From contig CAVBJJ010000038.1 of assembly GCA_963595735.1 (NCBI GenBank), forward strand, positions 1 to 17,097: 17,097 nucleotides of DNA. Reading direction: 5' to 3'. The DNA is from CALWOS01 sp963595735 (GTDB taxonomy: Bacteria; Bacillota; Clostridia; Oscillospirales; Oscillospiraceae). The translations under genes were made by a program, and so were the position numbers. A model generated the notes under the pieces. That model worked only from the letters and a program-made list of their open reading frames with translations. It was not told the DNA's origin and did not search any database. This document shows, piece by piece, positions 6,142 to 12,600 of the stretch; the first letter of the stretch is position 1; each line of letters starts with the position of its first letter.

Positions 6142-7539
6142 TTACTTTTTGGCGTGTGCCTGGCAATGTGCACACTTTGCGGCCTCGCGCTCCTTGCAGC
6201 GCTCTTCCCACAGAACCTCGGCACGGGGCGCCCAGTTGGCGGCGTACTCTCTGGTGTGAGAAACCAGATCCTCCGCACTCTGGGGAGACTGCAGATCCGT
6301 GCTCTTGGCGCCGGTTCTCTTGACCAGCTCCGGCAGGATGTCAGGGTTCTCCAGCATGGGGCAGGGACGCATATGGTTGGAGTTGAAAGGCTGATTGTCA
6401 TGATAGGCCTGGAACAGGGGACTCTTGAGAGCCTCCAGCAGGGTGCAATCATGGATATTGGCGTTGGAATAGTGGATAAACACGCAGGGCTCCACATCAC
6501 CGTTGGGGTTGATGTGCAGATAGCGGCGACCACCGGCGATGCAGCCGCCCACATATTCACCGTCGTTCTGGAAGTCCAGAGTGAACAGGGGCTTGCGGGA
6601 ACGCAGCTCGCGCAGACGGCGATACACGGTCTCACGCTGATCGGGAGTGAGCAGCAGATCGGTAACGGCATCGCTGCCGACAGGCATATAGTGGAAGAAC
6701 CAGGCAAACAGAACGCCGTCCTCCATGATCTTGTCGAAGAAAGCCTCGCTGGTCAGATCCTGATAGTTGCGGCTGGTGTAGCAGCAGGACAGACCGAAGG
6801 GCAGCTTGTGCTCCTTGAGCAGACGCATGGCATTCATGACCTTGTTGTACACGCCCTCGCCGCGGCGGCTGTCGTTGGCTTCCTCGAAGCCCTCCAAGCT
6901 GATGGCGGGAACGAAGTTCTTCACGCGCAGGATCTCCTTACAGAAGTCCTCGTCGATCAGAGTACCGTTGGTAAAGGACAGGAACTCGCAGTCGGGGTGC
7001 TTTTCGCAGATGCGAATGATATCGGCCTTGCGAACCAGGGGCTCGCCGCCAGTGTAGATATACATATAGGTGCCCAGCTCTTTACCCTGGGTCACGATGG
7101 AGTCGATGGTCTCAAAGCTCAGGTTCAGCTTGTGGCCGTACTCCGCAGCCCAGCAGCCGGTGCAGCGCAGGTTGCAGGCGGAGGTGGGGTCAAGCAGGAT
7201 GGCCCAGGGAACATTGCAGTTGTGCTCCTTGGCAACTTCCTGCTGGCGGGCGCTGCCCTTGAGGCTGGCGTTGATGATGAAGTTGGTGAAGAATGTGTTG
7301 CGCACGCCGGGATCCAGGGCGTAGATCTTTTTGACCAGATCGTGCCAGATGCTGTCGGGATCCTTGATGGCCTGACGAACCAGATTACGCTGAGAGGCGT
7401 ACCAGTCGTCGGGGAGGAACTTGTCCACCAGATCCATCAGCTTGGAGGCATTGGCCTCGGGATCCTTTTCCATATAGCTCAGTGCAGCCTTAATACCTGC
7501 CTGAATAGCAGCATTTTTTGCTTTCTCTGCGATAGTCAT
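6142..7539 (-). CDS. Radical SAM protein with SPASM-like cysteine-rich C-terminus, unknown substrate
   Basis: A 465-aa radical SAM enzyme. The N-terminal 110 residues are helical. The CxxxCxxC cluster motif is C122-NLR-C126-TG-C129, preceded by LLDPTSA, and GGEP lies at 164-167. The C-terminal region has CIAGGRRYLHINPNGDVEPC (333-352) plus C365 and C393, which resembles SPASM auxiliary-cluster regions, and a last CKEREAAKCAHC tail (C448, C456, C459). Close relatives are widespread in Clostridia, but I know of no assigned substrate; SPASM proteins often modify peptides or act as anaerobic maturases. No short precursor-peptide gene is evident nearby. The start at 7539 is chosen for its AGAAGGAG site; an upstream ATG at 7623 lies in the structured leader and lacks such a site. 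Confidence 0.88.
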   Translation of the reverse strand: MTIAEKAKNAAIQAGIKAALSYMEKDPEANASKLMDLVDKFLPDDWYASQRNLVRQAIKDPDSIWHDLVKKIYALDPGVRNTFFTNFIINASLKGSARQQEVAKEHNCNVPWAILLDPTSACNLRCTGCWAAEYGHKLNLSFETIDSIVTQGKELGTYMYIYTGGEPLVRKADIIRICEKHPDCEFLSFTNGTLIDEDFCKEILRVKNFVPAISLEGFEEANDSRRGEGVYNKVMNAMRLLKEHKLPFGLSCCYTSRNYQDLTSEAFFDKIMEDGVLFAWFFHYMPVGSDAVTDLLLTPDQRETVYRRLRELRSRKPLFTLDFQNDGEYVGGCIAGGRRYLHINPNGDVEPCVFIHYSNANIHDCTLLEALKSPLFQAYHDNQPFNSNHMRPCPMLENPDILPELVKRTGAKSTDLQSPQSAEDLVSHTREYAANWAPRAEVLWEERCKEREAAKCAHCQAHAKK

Positions 7540-7559
7540 TTTGCAAAAACTCCTTCTCT

Positions 7560-7754
7560 CAGTGTATGACCTGCCGGAGGGTGCAGCTTCCGACCGGTCG
7601 CCAAACAGGGCTTCGCGTTTCATACTACAGGCTATGCCAACGCGAATCCAATCATACCGTTTCTTTTTTCTGCCGGGGTGCCATCATGGCCGAAGCCGCG
7701 ATTTTGCCGGCGGACAAAAAGCATCCGATTCACAGTTGTCCCAAATTATAGCGG
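7560..7754 (-). promoter_or_regulatory. Structured leader and partial promoter of the radical SAM gene
   Basis: On the minus strand a TATAAT box (7745-7750) lies next to the assembly gap; its -35 box cannot be read reliably. The transcript would carry a leader of about 200 nt. It contains a perfect 8-bp stem, TTCGCGTT/AACGCGAA (7612-7619 with 7639-7646), enclosing an inner CATA/TATG stem, and GC-rich potential pairings around 7675-7720. I do not recognise a known riboswitch. No uridine-rich terminator is visible in it. Confidence 0.45.
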
Positions 7755-7764
7755 NNNNNNNNNN
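7755..7764. other. Assembly gap (10 N)
   Basis: Ten undetermined bases in the intergenic region. The true length and content of the gap are unknown, so adjacency of the two sides is an assembly claim. Confidence 1.
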
Positions 7765-7957
7765 GGAAAAGCCAGAGAAAAGCAAGGATAAAAACAAAAA
7801 GTTACAAACTTTCGGCAATTGATAAAAAATTGCCGGGGAAAACCATGAAAAACTGAGCAGGGAGGCAAGAAAAATGACAAAAGAAACAAGACGCCCGCCG
7901 GGAAAAAGTAACAAAATGTAGTGATTTTTCAAGGCTTTTTTCCGGGGAAAGCAGAAA
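7765..7957. other. AT-rich non-coding stretch
   Basis: No gene is supported here. A perfect 8-bp inverted repeat, CGGCAATT/AATTGCCG, with a 7-nt loop lies at 7813-7835. The rest is A-rich and unstructured to the eye. Confidence 0.5.
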
Positions 7958-8066
7958 AATCGCCCTCCGGCTTGTCCCAAAAAGTCTGGGACTTTTGGGG
8001 ACTTCGCCTATCCGCCGCGTATTTTGGACAAGACAAAATACTGTGGGCAAGCCAGGGAAATCTTGT

Positions 8067-8155
8067 CGCGGCGGTTTATCCCATAGAGGGGGGCTTACCC
8101 CCTCAAACTCCCCTCGCTGCTGCGGAAGTCTCTGGGGACTACCTGTTTTTCGACA
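8067..8155 (-). repeat. Dispersed intergenic repeat, copy A
   Basis: Read on the minus strand, this 89-bp sequence aligns along its whole length with 17002-17092 on the plus strand. The most conserved blocks are CCGCAGCAGC, AGGGGAGTTTGAGGGGGT and GATAAACCGCCGCG. The middle forms a hairpin (8086-8104, GAGGGGG/CCCCCTC) whose sequence differs from that of the other copy but whose pairing is kept. Confidence 0.75.
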
Positions 8156-8161
8156 AACGCA

Positions 8162-8193
8162 AATCGCCCCCCGACCGAAGCCGGAGGGCGATT
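8162..8193 (-). terminator. Probable intrinsic terminator of gdhA
   Basis: The stem AATCGCCC/GGGCGATT (8186-8193 with 8162-8169, further GC pairs inside) is GC-rich and lies about 30 bp after the gdhA stop on the minus strand. The following T-run is short and broken (TTTGCGTTTG), so efficiency is uncertain. Confidence 0.6.
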
Positions 8194-8222
8194 CCTATTA
8201 TAATAGTAGAAACGAGGGGGGA

Positions 8223-9569
8223 TTACACCAGACCCTGTGCCTTCATGGCCTCAGCGACCTTCTTGAAGGCGGCGATGTTGGCGCCGAAGAGGTAGTTGCC
8301 CTCGTAGCCGTACTCGGCAGCGGCGTCAGCCATGTTGTGGTAGATGCTCTGCATGATGTTCTTCAGCTTGGCATCCACTTCCTCAAAGGTCCAGTAGTAA
8401 CGCTGAGAGTTCTGGCTCATTTCCAGAGCGGAGATGGCAACGCCACCGGCGTTGGCCGCCTTGGAGGGAGCATACAGAGCGCCGGCGCCCTGGACGGCGG
8501 CAATGGCCTCGGGGGTGCAGGGCATATTGGAGCCTTCGATCAGCACGGTGCAGCCGTTCTTCAGCAGCAGCTTTGCAGACTCCTCGTCCACCTCGTTCTG
8601 GGTGGCGCAGGGCATGGCGATGTCGCAGGGGACACTCCAGATGCCGCGGCAGCCCTCCACATACTTGGCGTTGGGATGGGTGTCAACATACTCGCGGATA
8701 CGGACGCGGCGGACCTCCTTCAGATCCTTGATGCAATCCAGATCCACACCGTTCTCATCGACGATGTAGCCGTTGGAGTCGCACATGGCGATGACGGTGG
8801 CACCCAGCTCGGTGGCCTTCTCGGCGCAGTAGATGGCGACATTACCGGAACCGGAGATGACGACCTTCTGACCCTGGAAGGAACGGCCGTGGCAGCGCAG
8901 CAGCTCGTCAGCCAGATAGCAGATACCGTAGCCGGTGGCCTGGGTGCGCACCAGGCTGCCGCCGAAGGGAACGCCCTTACCGGTCATGGCGCAGTTGAAG
9001 TCGCCGGTCAGGCGCTTGTACTGGCCGAACAGGTAGCCGACCTCGCGGGCACCCACGCCGATGTCACCGGCGGGAGAGTCGCAGTCGGGACCGATGTGGC
9101 GATACAGCTCGTTCATGAAGCTCTGGCAGAAACGCATGACCTCGGCATCGGACTTGCCCTTGGGGTCGAAGTCGGAGCCGCCCTTACCGCCGCCGATGGG
9201 CAGGGTGGTCAGGGAGTTCTTGAAGATCTGCTCAAAGGCCAGGAACTTCATGGTACCCTGATACACGGAGGGATGGAAGCGCAGGCCGCCCTTGTAGGGG
9301 CCGATGGCGCTGTTGAACTGGACGCGGAAGCCGCGGTTGATGTGGAACTGACCCTTGTCATCAGTCCAGGGAACGCGGAAAGAGATCACGCGCTCCGGCT
9401 CGACCAGGCTGTCGATGATGCCCAGAGAGATGTACTCGGGATGCTTTTCCACAACAGGCTCCAGGGACTCCAGAACCTCGATAACGGCCTGGTGGAACTC
9501 GGGCTCGCCGGGGTTGCGGGCGATGACGCGATCCATCAGATCGGCCAGATACTGATTTTTCAGACTCAT
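8223..9569 (-). CDS. gdhA: NADP-type glutamate dehydrogenase
   Basis: A 448-aa hexameric-class glutamate dehydrogenase, a normal length, that interconverts 2-oxoglutarate plus ammonium and glutamate. Catalytic-site signatures are GPYKGGLRFHP, LPIGGGKGGSDFDPKGK (with the catalytic Lys) and SPAGDIGVGAREVGYLFGQY. The Rossmann domain begins with VVISGSGNVAIY. The sequence features and Clostridial context favour the NADP-dependent, assimilatory type, which is an inference. ATG at 9569 is chosen because GGAGGG lies 7 nt before it; an ATG at 9584 forms part of that site. The gene has its own promoter, a palindromic possible operator in the leader and a terminator, so it is a single-gene unit. Confidence 0.97.
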   Translation of the reverse strand: MSLKNQYLADLMDRVIARNPGEPEFHQAVIEVLESLEPVVEKHPEYISLGIIDSLVEPERVISFRVPWTDDKGQFHINRGFRVQFNSAIGPYKGGLRFHPSVYQGTMKFLAFEQIFKNSLTTLPIGGGKGGSDFDPKGKSDAEVMRFCQSFMNELYRHIGPDCDSPAGDIGVGAREVGYLFGQYKRLTGDFNCAMTGKGVPFGGSLVRTQATGYGICYLADELLRCHGRSFQGQKVVISGSGNVAIYCAEKATELGATVIAMCDSNGYIVDENGVDLDCIKDLKEVRRVRIREYVDTHPNAKYVEGCRGIWSVPCDIAMPCATQNEVDEESAKLLLKNGCTVLIEGSNMPCTPEAIAAVQGAGALYAPSKAANAGGVAISALEMSQNSQRYYWTFEEVDAKLKNIMQSIYHNMADAAAEYGYEGNYLFGANIAAFKKVAEAMKAQGLV

Positions 9570-9618
9570 GGTTTTACCCTCCATAGTATTGAATTAAAGG
9601 TTTGTCAGTACGACGCAG

Positions 9619-9630
9619 ATTGTATACAAT
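9619..9630. promoter_or_regulatory. 12-bp palindrome in the gdhA leader (possible operator)
   Basis: ATTGTATACAAT is a perfect palindrome about 35 bp downstream of the gdhA -10 box and about 50 bp before the start codon. Palindromes of this type are used by dimeric repressors such as GntR-family proteins; the regulator here is unknown. Confidence 0.4.
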
Positions 9631-9664
9631 GTTTTTCGTTTCAACCTGTGCGATTGATACAAGT

Positions 9665-9693
9665 AATATACTGCAAAACCAAGGAAACTGCAA
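9665..9693 (-). promoter_or_regulatory. Sigma-A-type promoter of gdhA
   Basis: A TTGCAG -35 box (9688-9693), 17-bp spacer and TATATT -10 box (9665-9670) lie on the minus strand, giving a leader of about 90 nt. Confidence 0.65.
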
Positions 9694-9789
9694 GGTTAAA
9701 TGCAAAAAAATATGCACAAAACGCGAATACAAAATACAGCAAAAATACAAAATCGTAAAAATTTCGGCAAATACACCGGAGGGAAAGGC

Positions 9790-9819
9790 GTATTTTTTCC
9801 GAAAAAGAGCAGGAAATAC
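9790..9819 (-). terminator. Possible weak terminator hairpin after spoIIID
   Basis: GTATTTCC and GGAAAAAATAC can pair across this AT-rich stretch on the minus strand, shortly after the spoIIID stop. No T-run follows directly, so it is a weak candidate. Confidence 0.25.
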
Positions 9820-9830
9820 GATGGGATGCT

Positions 9831-10082
9831 TCAAAGCTGGCGGCGATATTTGTTCCGCGTGGCAATGCCGCCGCGGATGTGCCGCTCCGCTTTATTCTGT
9901 TCCATGACCTTTTTCACTTCCAGATATAAAGGGTGATCCAGCCGCTGCAGGCGTTCGGTCAGGTCCTTATGTACCGTAGACTTGGACACGCCGAATTTCT
10001 TTGCCGCGGCGCGCACCGTCGCCTGATTTTCTATCATGTAAACAGCCAGGTCACAGACCCGCTGCGCAATGCTTGCGCGCAT
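9831..10082 (-). CDS. spoIIID: Stage III sporulation transcriptional regulator SpoIIID
   Basis: An 83-aa DNA-binding protein closely matching SpoIIID, the mother-cell regulator that adjusts the sigma-E regulon and helps switch to sigma-K during endospore formation. The helix-turn-helix is ATVRAAAKKFGVSKSTVHKD, followed by LTERL and the basic C-terminal RHIRGGIATRNKYRR, both characteristic of the family. ATG at 10082 is preferred over one at 10121 because AGGGGAGTGG lies just upstream and the family N-terminus begins near here. I could not make out a convincing sigma-E promoter. It diverges from prfA. Its presence is the best evidence for a spore-forming organism. Confidence 0.95.
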   Translation of the reverse strand: MRASIAQRVCDLAVYMIENQATVRAAAKKFGVSKSTVHKDLTERLQRLDHPLYLEVKKVMEQNKAERHIRGGIATRNKYRRQL

Positions 10083-10161
10083 AAGATACCACTCCCCTGA
10101 TCTTGCACTTGTGTGGTTCATCCTATGCGCCGGGGCGGGGGATTATGTGCCGGGTGTATGG

Positions 10162-10190
10162 TTTACAAAAAAGGGAAAGCATGGTAAAAT
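10162..10190 (+). promoter_or_regulatory. Sigma-A-type promoter of the prfA cluster
   Basis: TTTACA (10162-10167), 17-bp spacer and TAAAAT (10185-10190) form a near-consensus promoter about 90 nt upstream of prfA. Confidence 0.75.
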
Positions 10191-10205
10191 ATACTATTAT
10201 AATAA

Positions 10206-10241
10206 GTCCCGGGAGATCTGTGATACAGCTTTCGGGACAGG
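10206..10241 (+). other. Hairpin in the prfA leader
   Basis: GTCCCG and CGGGAC pair around an inner CTGT-gat-ACAG stem in the untranslated leader between the prfA promoter and start codon. No T-run follows, so it is not a terminator; it may protect the mRNA or affect initiation. Confidence 0.4.
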
Positions 10242-10281
10242 TGAGAGCCGAAAACCATATCCATGGGGGTATTTTATCACT

Positions 10282-11355
10282 ATGCTGGACAAACTGAAAG
10301 AAATCGCACAGAATTTTGAAAATCTGGAACAGCGCATGGCGCAGCCGGAGGTATACAGCGACCCGGCGGCTTATGCCAAGCTGGCGCGGGAGCAAAAGGA
10401 ATTGGCGCCGTTGGTAGAGGCCTATCGCGCCTATGAAAAAAACCGGCAGGATGCTGAGGCGGCGCGGGAGCTGATGAGCGATCCGGACTTTAAGGAGCTG
10501 GCGCAGGAGGAGCTGGAGCAGGCCAAGGCGGAAATGGAGCGTCTGGAGGGCGAACTGAAGCTGCTGCTTCTGCCCCGGGATCCCAATGACAGCCGCAATG
10601 TCATCATGGAGATCCGCGGCGGCGCCGGCGGCGAGGAGGCGGCGCTGTTTGCCGCCGACCTGTACCGGATGTACTCCATGTACGCCGACCGCCGGGGCTG
10701 GAAAACCGATATTGTCAACCTCAACGAGACCGAGCTGGGCGGCATTAAGGAAATCAGCTTCCTGATCGAGGGCGAGGGCGCTTGGTCCCGGCTGAAGTTT
10801 GAATCCGGCGGCCACCGGGTGCAGCGTGTGCCGGTCACGGAGTCCTCCGGCCGCATCCAGACCAGCGCCGCCACCGTGGCGGTTCTGCCGGAGGCGGAGG
10901 AGGTGGAGTTTGAAATCAACCCCACCGACCTGCAGATCGACACCTTCCGCTCCTCCGGCGCGGGCGGACAGCATGTCAACAAGACCGAGTCCGCCATCCG
11001 CATCACCCACATTCCCACCGGTGTTGTGGTGGAGTGTCAGGATGAGCGCAGCCAGCACAAGAACAAGGACAAGGCCATGAAGATCCTGCGCAGTAAGCTC
11101 TATGAGGCGGAAATGGAAAAGCAGAATGCCGCCATCGCCGCGGAGCGCAAAAGTCAGGTCGGCTCCGGCGACCGCAGCGAACGGGTGCGTACCTATAACT
11201 TCCCCCAGAACCGGGTGACAGATCATCGCCTGACCGGGGACAACAAAAACTTCAACATCAATACCATTATCAATGGAGATCTGGACGAACTGATCGACGC
11301 GCTGGTCACGGCAGACCAGGCGGAAAAGCTCAAGGCACAGGGAGAAGAAGCCTGA
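10282..11355 (+). CDS. prfA: Peptide chain release factor 1
   Basis: A 357-aa class I release factor that reads UAA and UAG and triggers peptide release in the ribosomal A site. The GGQ motif is in SSGAGGQHVNKTESAIRITH. The tripeptide position reads PVT (in RVQRVPVTESSGRIQTSAA), which fits the PxT of RF1 rather than the SPF of RF2, and the start is in-frame with no programmed frameshift as found in many RF2 genes. The ATG at 10282 is preceded by a rather distant GGGGG tract, so initiation may be moderate. It leads a plus-strand cluster with the TsaC-CoaE gene 31 bp downstream. prfA and tsaC homologues are frequent neighbours in Firmicutes. Confidence 0.97.
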   Translation: MLDKLKEIAQNFENLEQRMAQPEVYSDPAAYAKLAREQKELAPLVEAYRAYEKNRQDAEAARELMSDPDFKELAQEELEQAKAEMERLEGELKLLLLPRDPNDSRNVIMEIRGGAGGEEAALFAADLYRMYSMYADRRGWKTDIVNLNETELGGIKEISFLIEGEGAWSRLKFESGGHRVQRVPVTESSGRIQTSAATVAVLPEAEEVEFEINPTDLQIDTFRSSGAGGQHVNKTESAIRITHIPTGVVVECQDERSQHKNKDKAMKILRSKLYEAEMEKQNAAIAAERKSQVGSGDRSERVRTYNFPQNRVTDHRLTGDNKNFNINTIINGDLDELIDALVTADQAEKLKAQGEEA

Positions 11356-11386
11356 GACATTCCCAACAGAGAAAGGCGGGAAGGAT

Positions 11387-12598
11387 ATGAAGACCATTCT
11401 CAGTAAGGATATCCCGGCGGCGGCGGAGCTGCTGCGCGCCGGGCAGTTGGTGGCCGTGCCGACGGAAACGGTATACGGATTGGCGGCAAACGGGCTGGAT
11501 GCTGAGGCAGTTGCCGCCCTGTACCGCATCAAGGCGCGGCCGGCGGAAAAGCCAATTTCCCTTTTGGTTTCCGGCGCAGCGGCGCTGGAGGACTACTGCC
11601 GCGCCCTGCCAAAAGGCGCCAAGGCGCTGGCGGAGCGCTTCTGGCCGGGACCGCTGACGCTGATCCTGCCGGCCAAAACGGAGCTGCTGCCGCAGCAGCT
11701 GTTGGCCGGCGGGGATACCGTGGGGCTGCGCTGCCCCCGGCATCCCATGACGCTGGAACTGCTGGCGCAGTGCGGCCTGCCCTTGGCCGCGCCCTCCGCC
11801 AATCCCTCCGGCAAGGCTGCGCCCACCGGTGTTTCGGAAGTGGCCGCGTATTTTGACGGAAAGATCCCCCTGATCCTGGATGGCGGGGACTGCGCTCTGG
11901 GTACGGCGTCCACGGTGCTGGACATGAGCTGTGTGCCCTATCGCCTTTGCCGGGAGGGAGCAATCTCCCGACAGGAACTGGGGCAGACGCTGGCGGAGAG
12001 TCTGACAGTGATCGGCTTTACCGGCGGCAGCGGCTGCGGCAAGACCACGGCGCTGCGGGAGCTGGAAAAGCTGGGCGGCCTGGCCATCGACTGCGACGCG
12101 GTGTATCACCGGCTGCTGCAGGAGGATGGGGCGATGCTCGCGGAGATCGCCGGCGCCTTTCCCGCCGCGTTTCCGGAGGGGACATTCCAGCGCAAGGCGC
12201 TGGGACGCATCGTGTTTGCCGACCCGGCGGCGCTGGAGCGGCTGAACCGCATTACCCACCGCCATGTGGAGCGGGAGGTGCGCCGCCTGCTGGCGGAGCA
12301 CGCGCTGGCCGGCGGAACGCTGGCGGGCATCGACGCCATCGCGCTGGTGGAAAGCGGCCTTGGCGGCCTGTGTACCGCCACTATCGGCGTGACCGCGCCG
12401 GTGGAGATCCGGGTGCAGCGGCTGATGGCGCGGGAGGGTATTTCCGAGGCCTATGCCCGCAGCCGCATTGCCGCCCAGCAGCCAGAGGAATTTTTTCAAA
12501 AACACTGTACCTATACACTGTGCAATGCAGGCAGCCGGGAGGAATTTGCCCGGGCGGCTCACGCATTGCTGTGCCAATGCATCAAGGAGGAAGGCTGA
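11387..12598 (+). CDS. Fused TsaC-type threonylcarbamoyl-AMP synthase and dephospho-CoA kinase
   Basis: A 403-aa single frame that joins two normally separate enzymes. Residues 1 to about 203 are a YrdC/TsaC domain: PTETVYGLAAN (25-35), the KxR motif K49/R51 with EKPISLLV, SAN at 137-139 and STVLD near 175. It makes threonylcarbamoyl-AMP from threonine, bicarbonate and ATP for the t6A base of tRNA. Residues from about 206 are CoaE: LTVIGFTGGSGCGKT with the P-loop (213-220), DCDAVYHRLL, and ALGRIVFADPAALERLNRITH. CoaE phosphorylates dephospho-CoA in the last step of CoA synthesis. The join has no linker and no stop; a CTG and a GTG sit where a CoaE start would be. Both halves keep their key residues and are of normal size, so both are likely active. 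The aminopeptidase gene follows after 2 bp. Confidence 0.93.
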   Translation: MKTILSKDIPAAAELLRAGQLVAVPTETVYGLAANGLDAEAVAALYRIKARPAEKPISLLVSGAAALEDYCRALPKGAKALAERFWPGPLTLILPAKTELLPQQLLAGGDTVGLRCPRHPMTLELLAQCGLPLAAPSANPSGKAAPTGVSEVAAYFDGKIPLILDGGDCALGTASTVLDMSCVPYRLCREGAISRQELGQTLAESLTVIGFTGGSGCGKTTALRELEKLGGLAIDCDAVYHRLLQEDGAMLAEIAGAFPAAFPEGTFQRKALGRIVFADPAALERLNRITHRHVEREVRRLLAEHALAGGTLAGIDAIALVESGLGGLCTATIGVTAPVEIRVQRLMAREGISEAYARSRIAAQQPEEFFQKHCTYTLCNAGSREEFARAAHALLCQCIKEEG

Positions 12599-12600
12599 AC

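Larger units (their letters stand above)
7958..8193. repeat. Structured intergenic element bounded by 16-bp perfect inverted repeats
   Basis: AATCGCCCTCCGGCTT at 7958-7973 is repeated as its exact reverse complement at 8178-8193. Inside lies CCGCCGCG (8012-8019) paired with CGCGGCGG (8067-8074), which encloses the hairpin GTATTTT-AAAATAC (8019-8025 with 8035-8041). The dispersed repeat copy at 8067-8155 follows. The right terminal repeat is also one arm of the gdhA terminator hairpin. No reading frame in it resembles a protein. It could be a small non-autonomous element or a long structured RNA; I cannot decide which. Confidence 0.55.

Noticed and set aside
6154..7569. A 471-codon open frame on the plus strand opposite the radical SAM gene
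   Set aside because: It is a shadow; the minus-strand frame has the Fe-S motifs and a fitting ribosome-binding site.
7995..9758. A 587-codon open frame on the plus strand opposite gdhA
   Set aside because: It is an antisense shadow of the GC-rich gdhA gene; the translation is low-complexity, rich in Gly/Ala/Val/His, with no recognisable domain, while the minus strand encodes an unmistakable glutamate dehydrogenase.
10083..10161. Sigma-E promoter for spoIIID
   Set aside because: A CATACA element exists but no correctly spaced -35 element could be seen.
11947..12600. In-frame N-terminal extension of the M18 aminopeptidase through the CoaE region
   Set aside because: This frame lies out of phase with the CoaE coding frame and gives low-complexity sequence; the Shine-Dalgarno before 12601 sets the real start.
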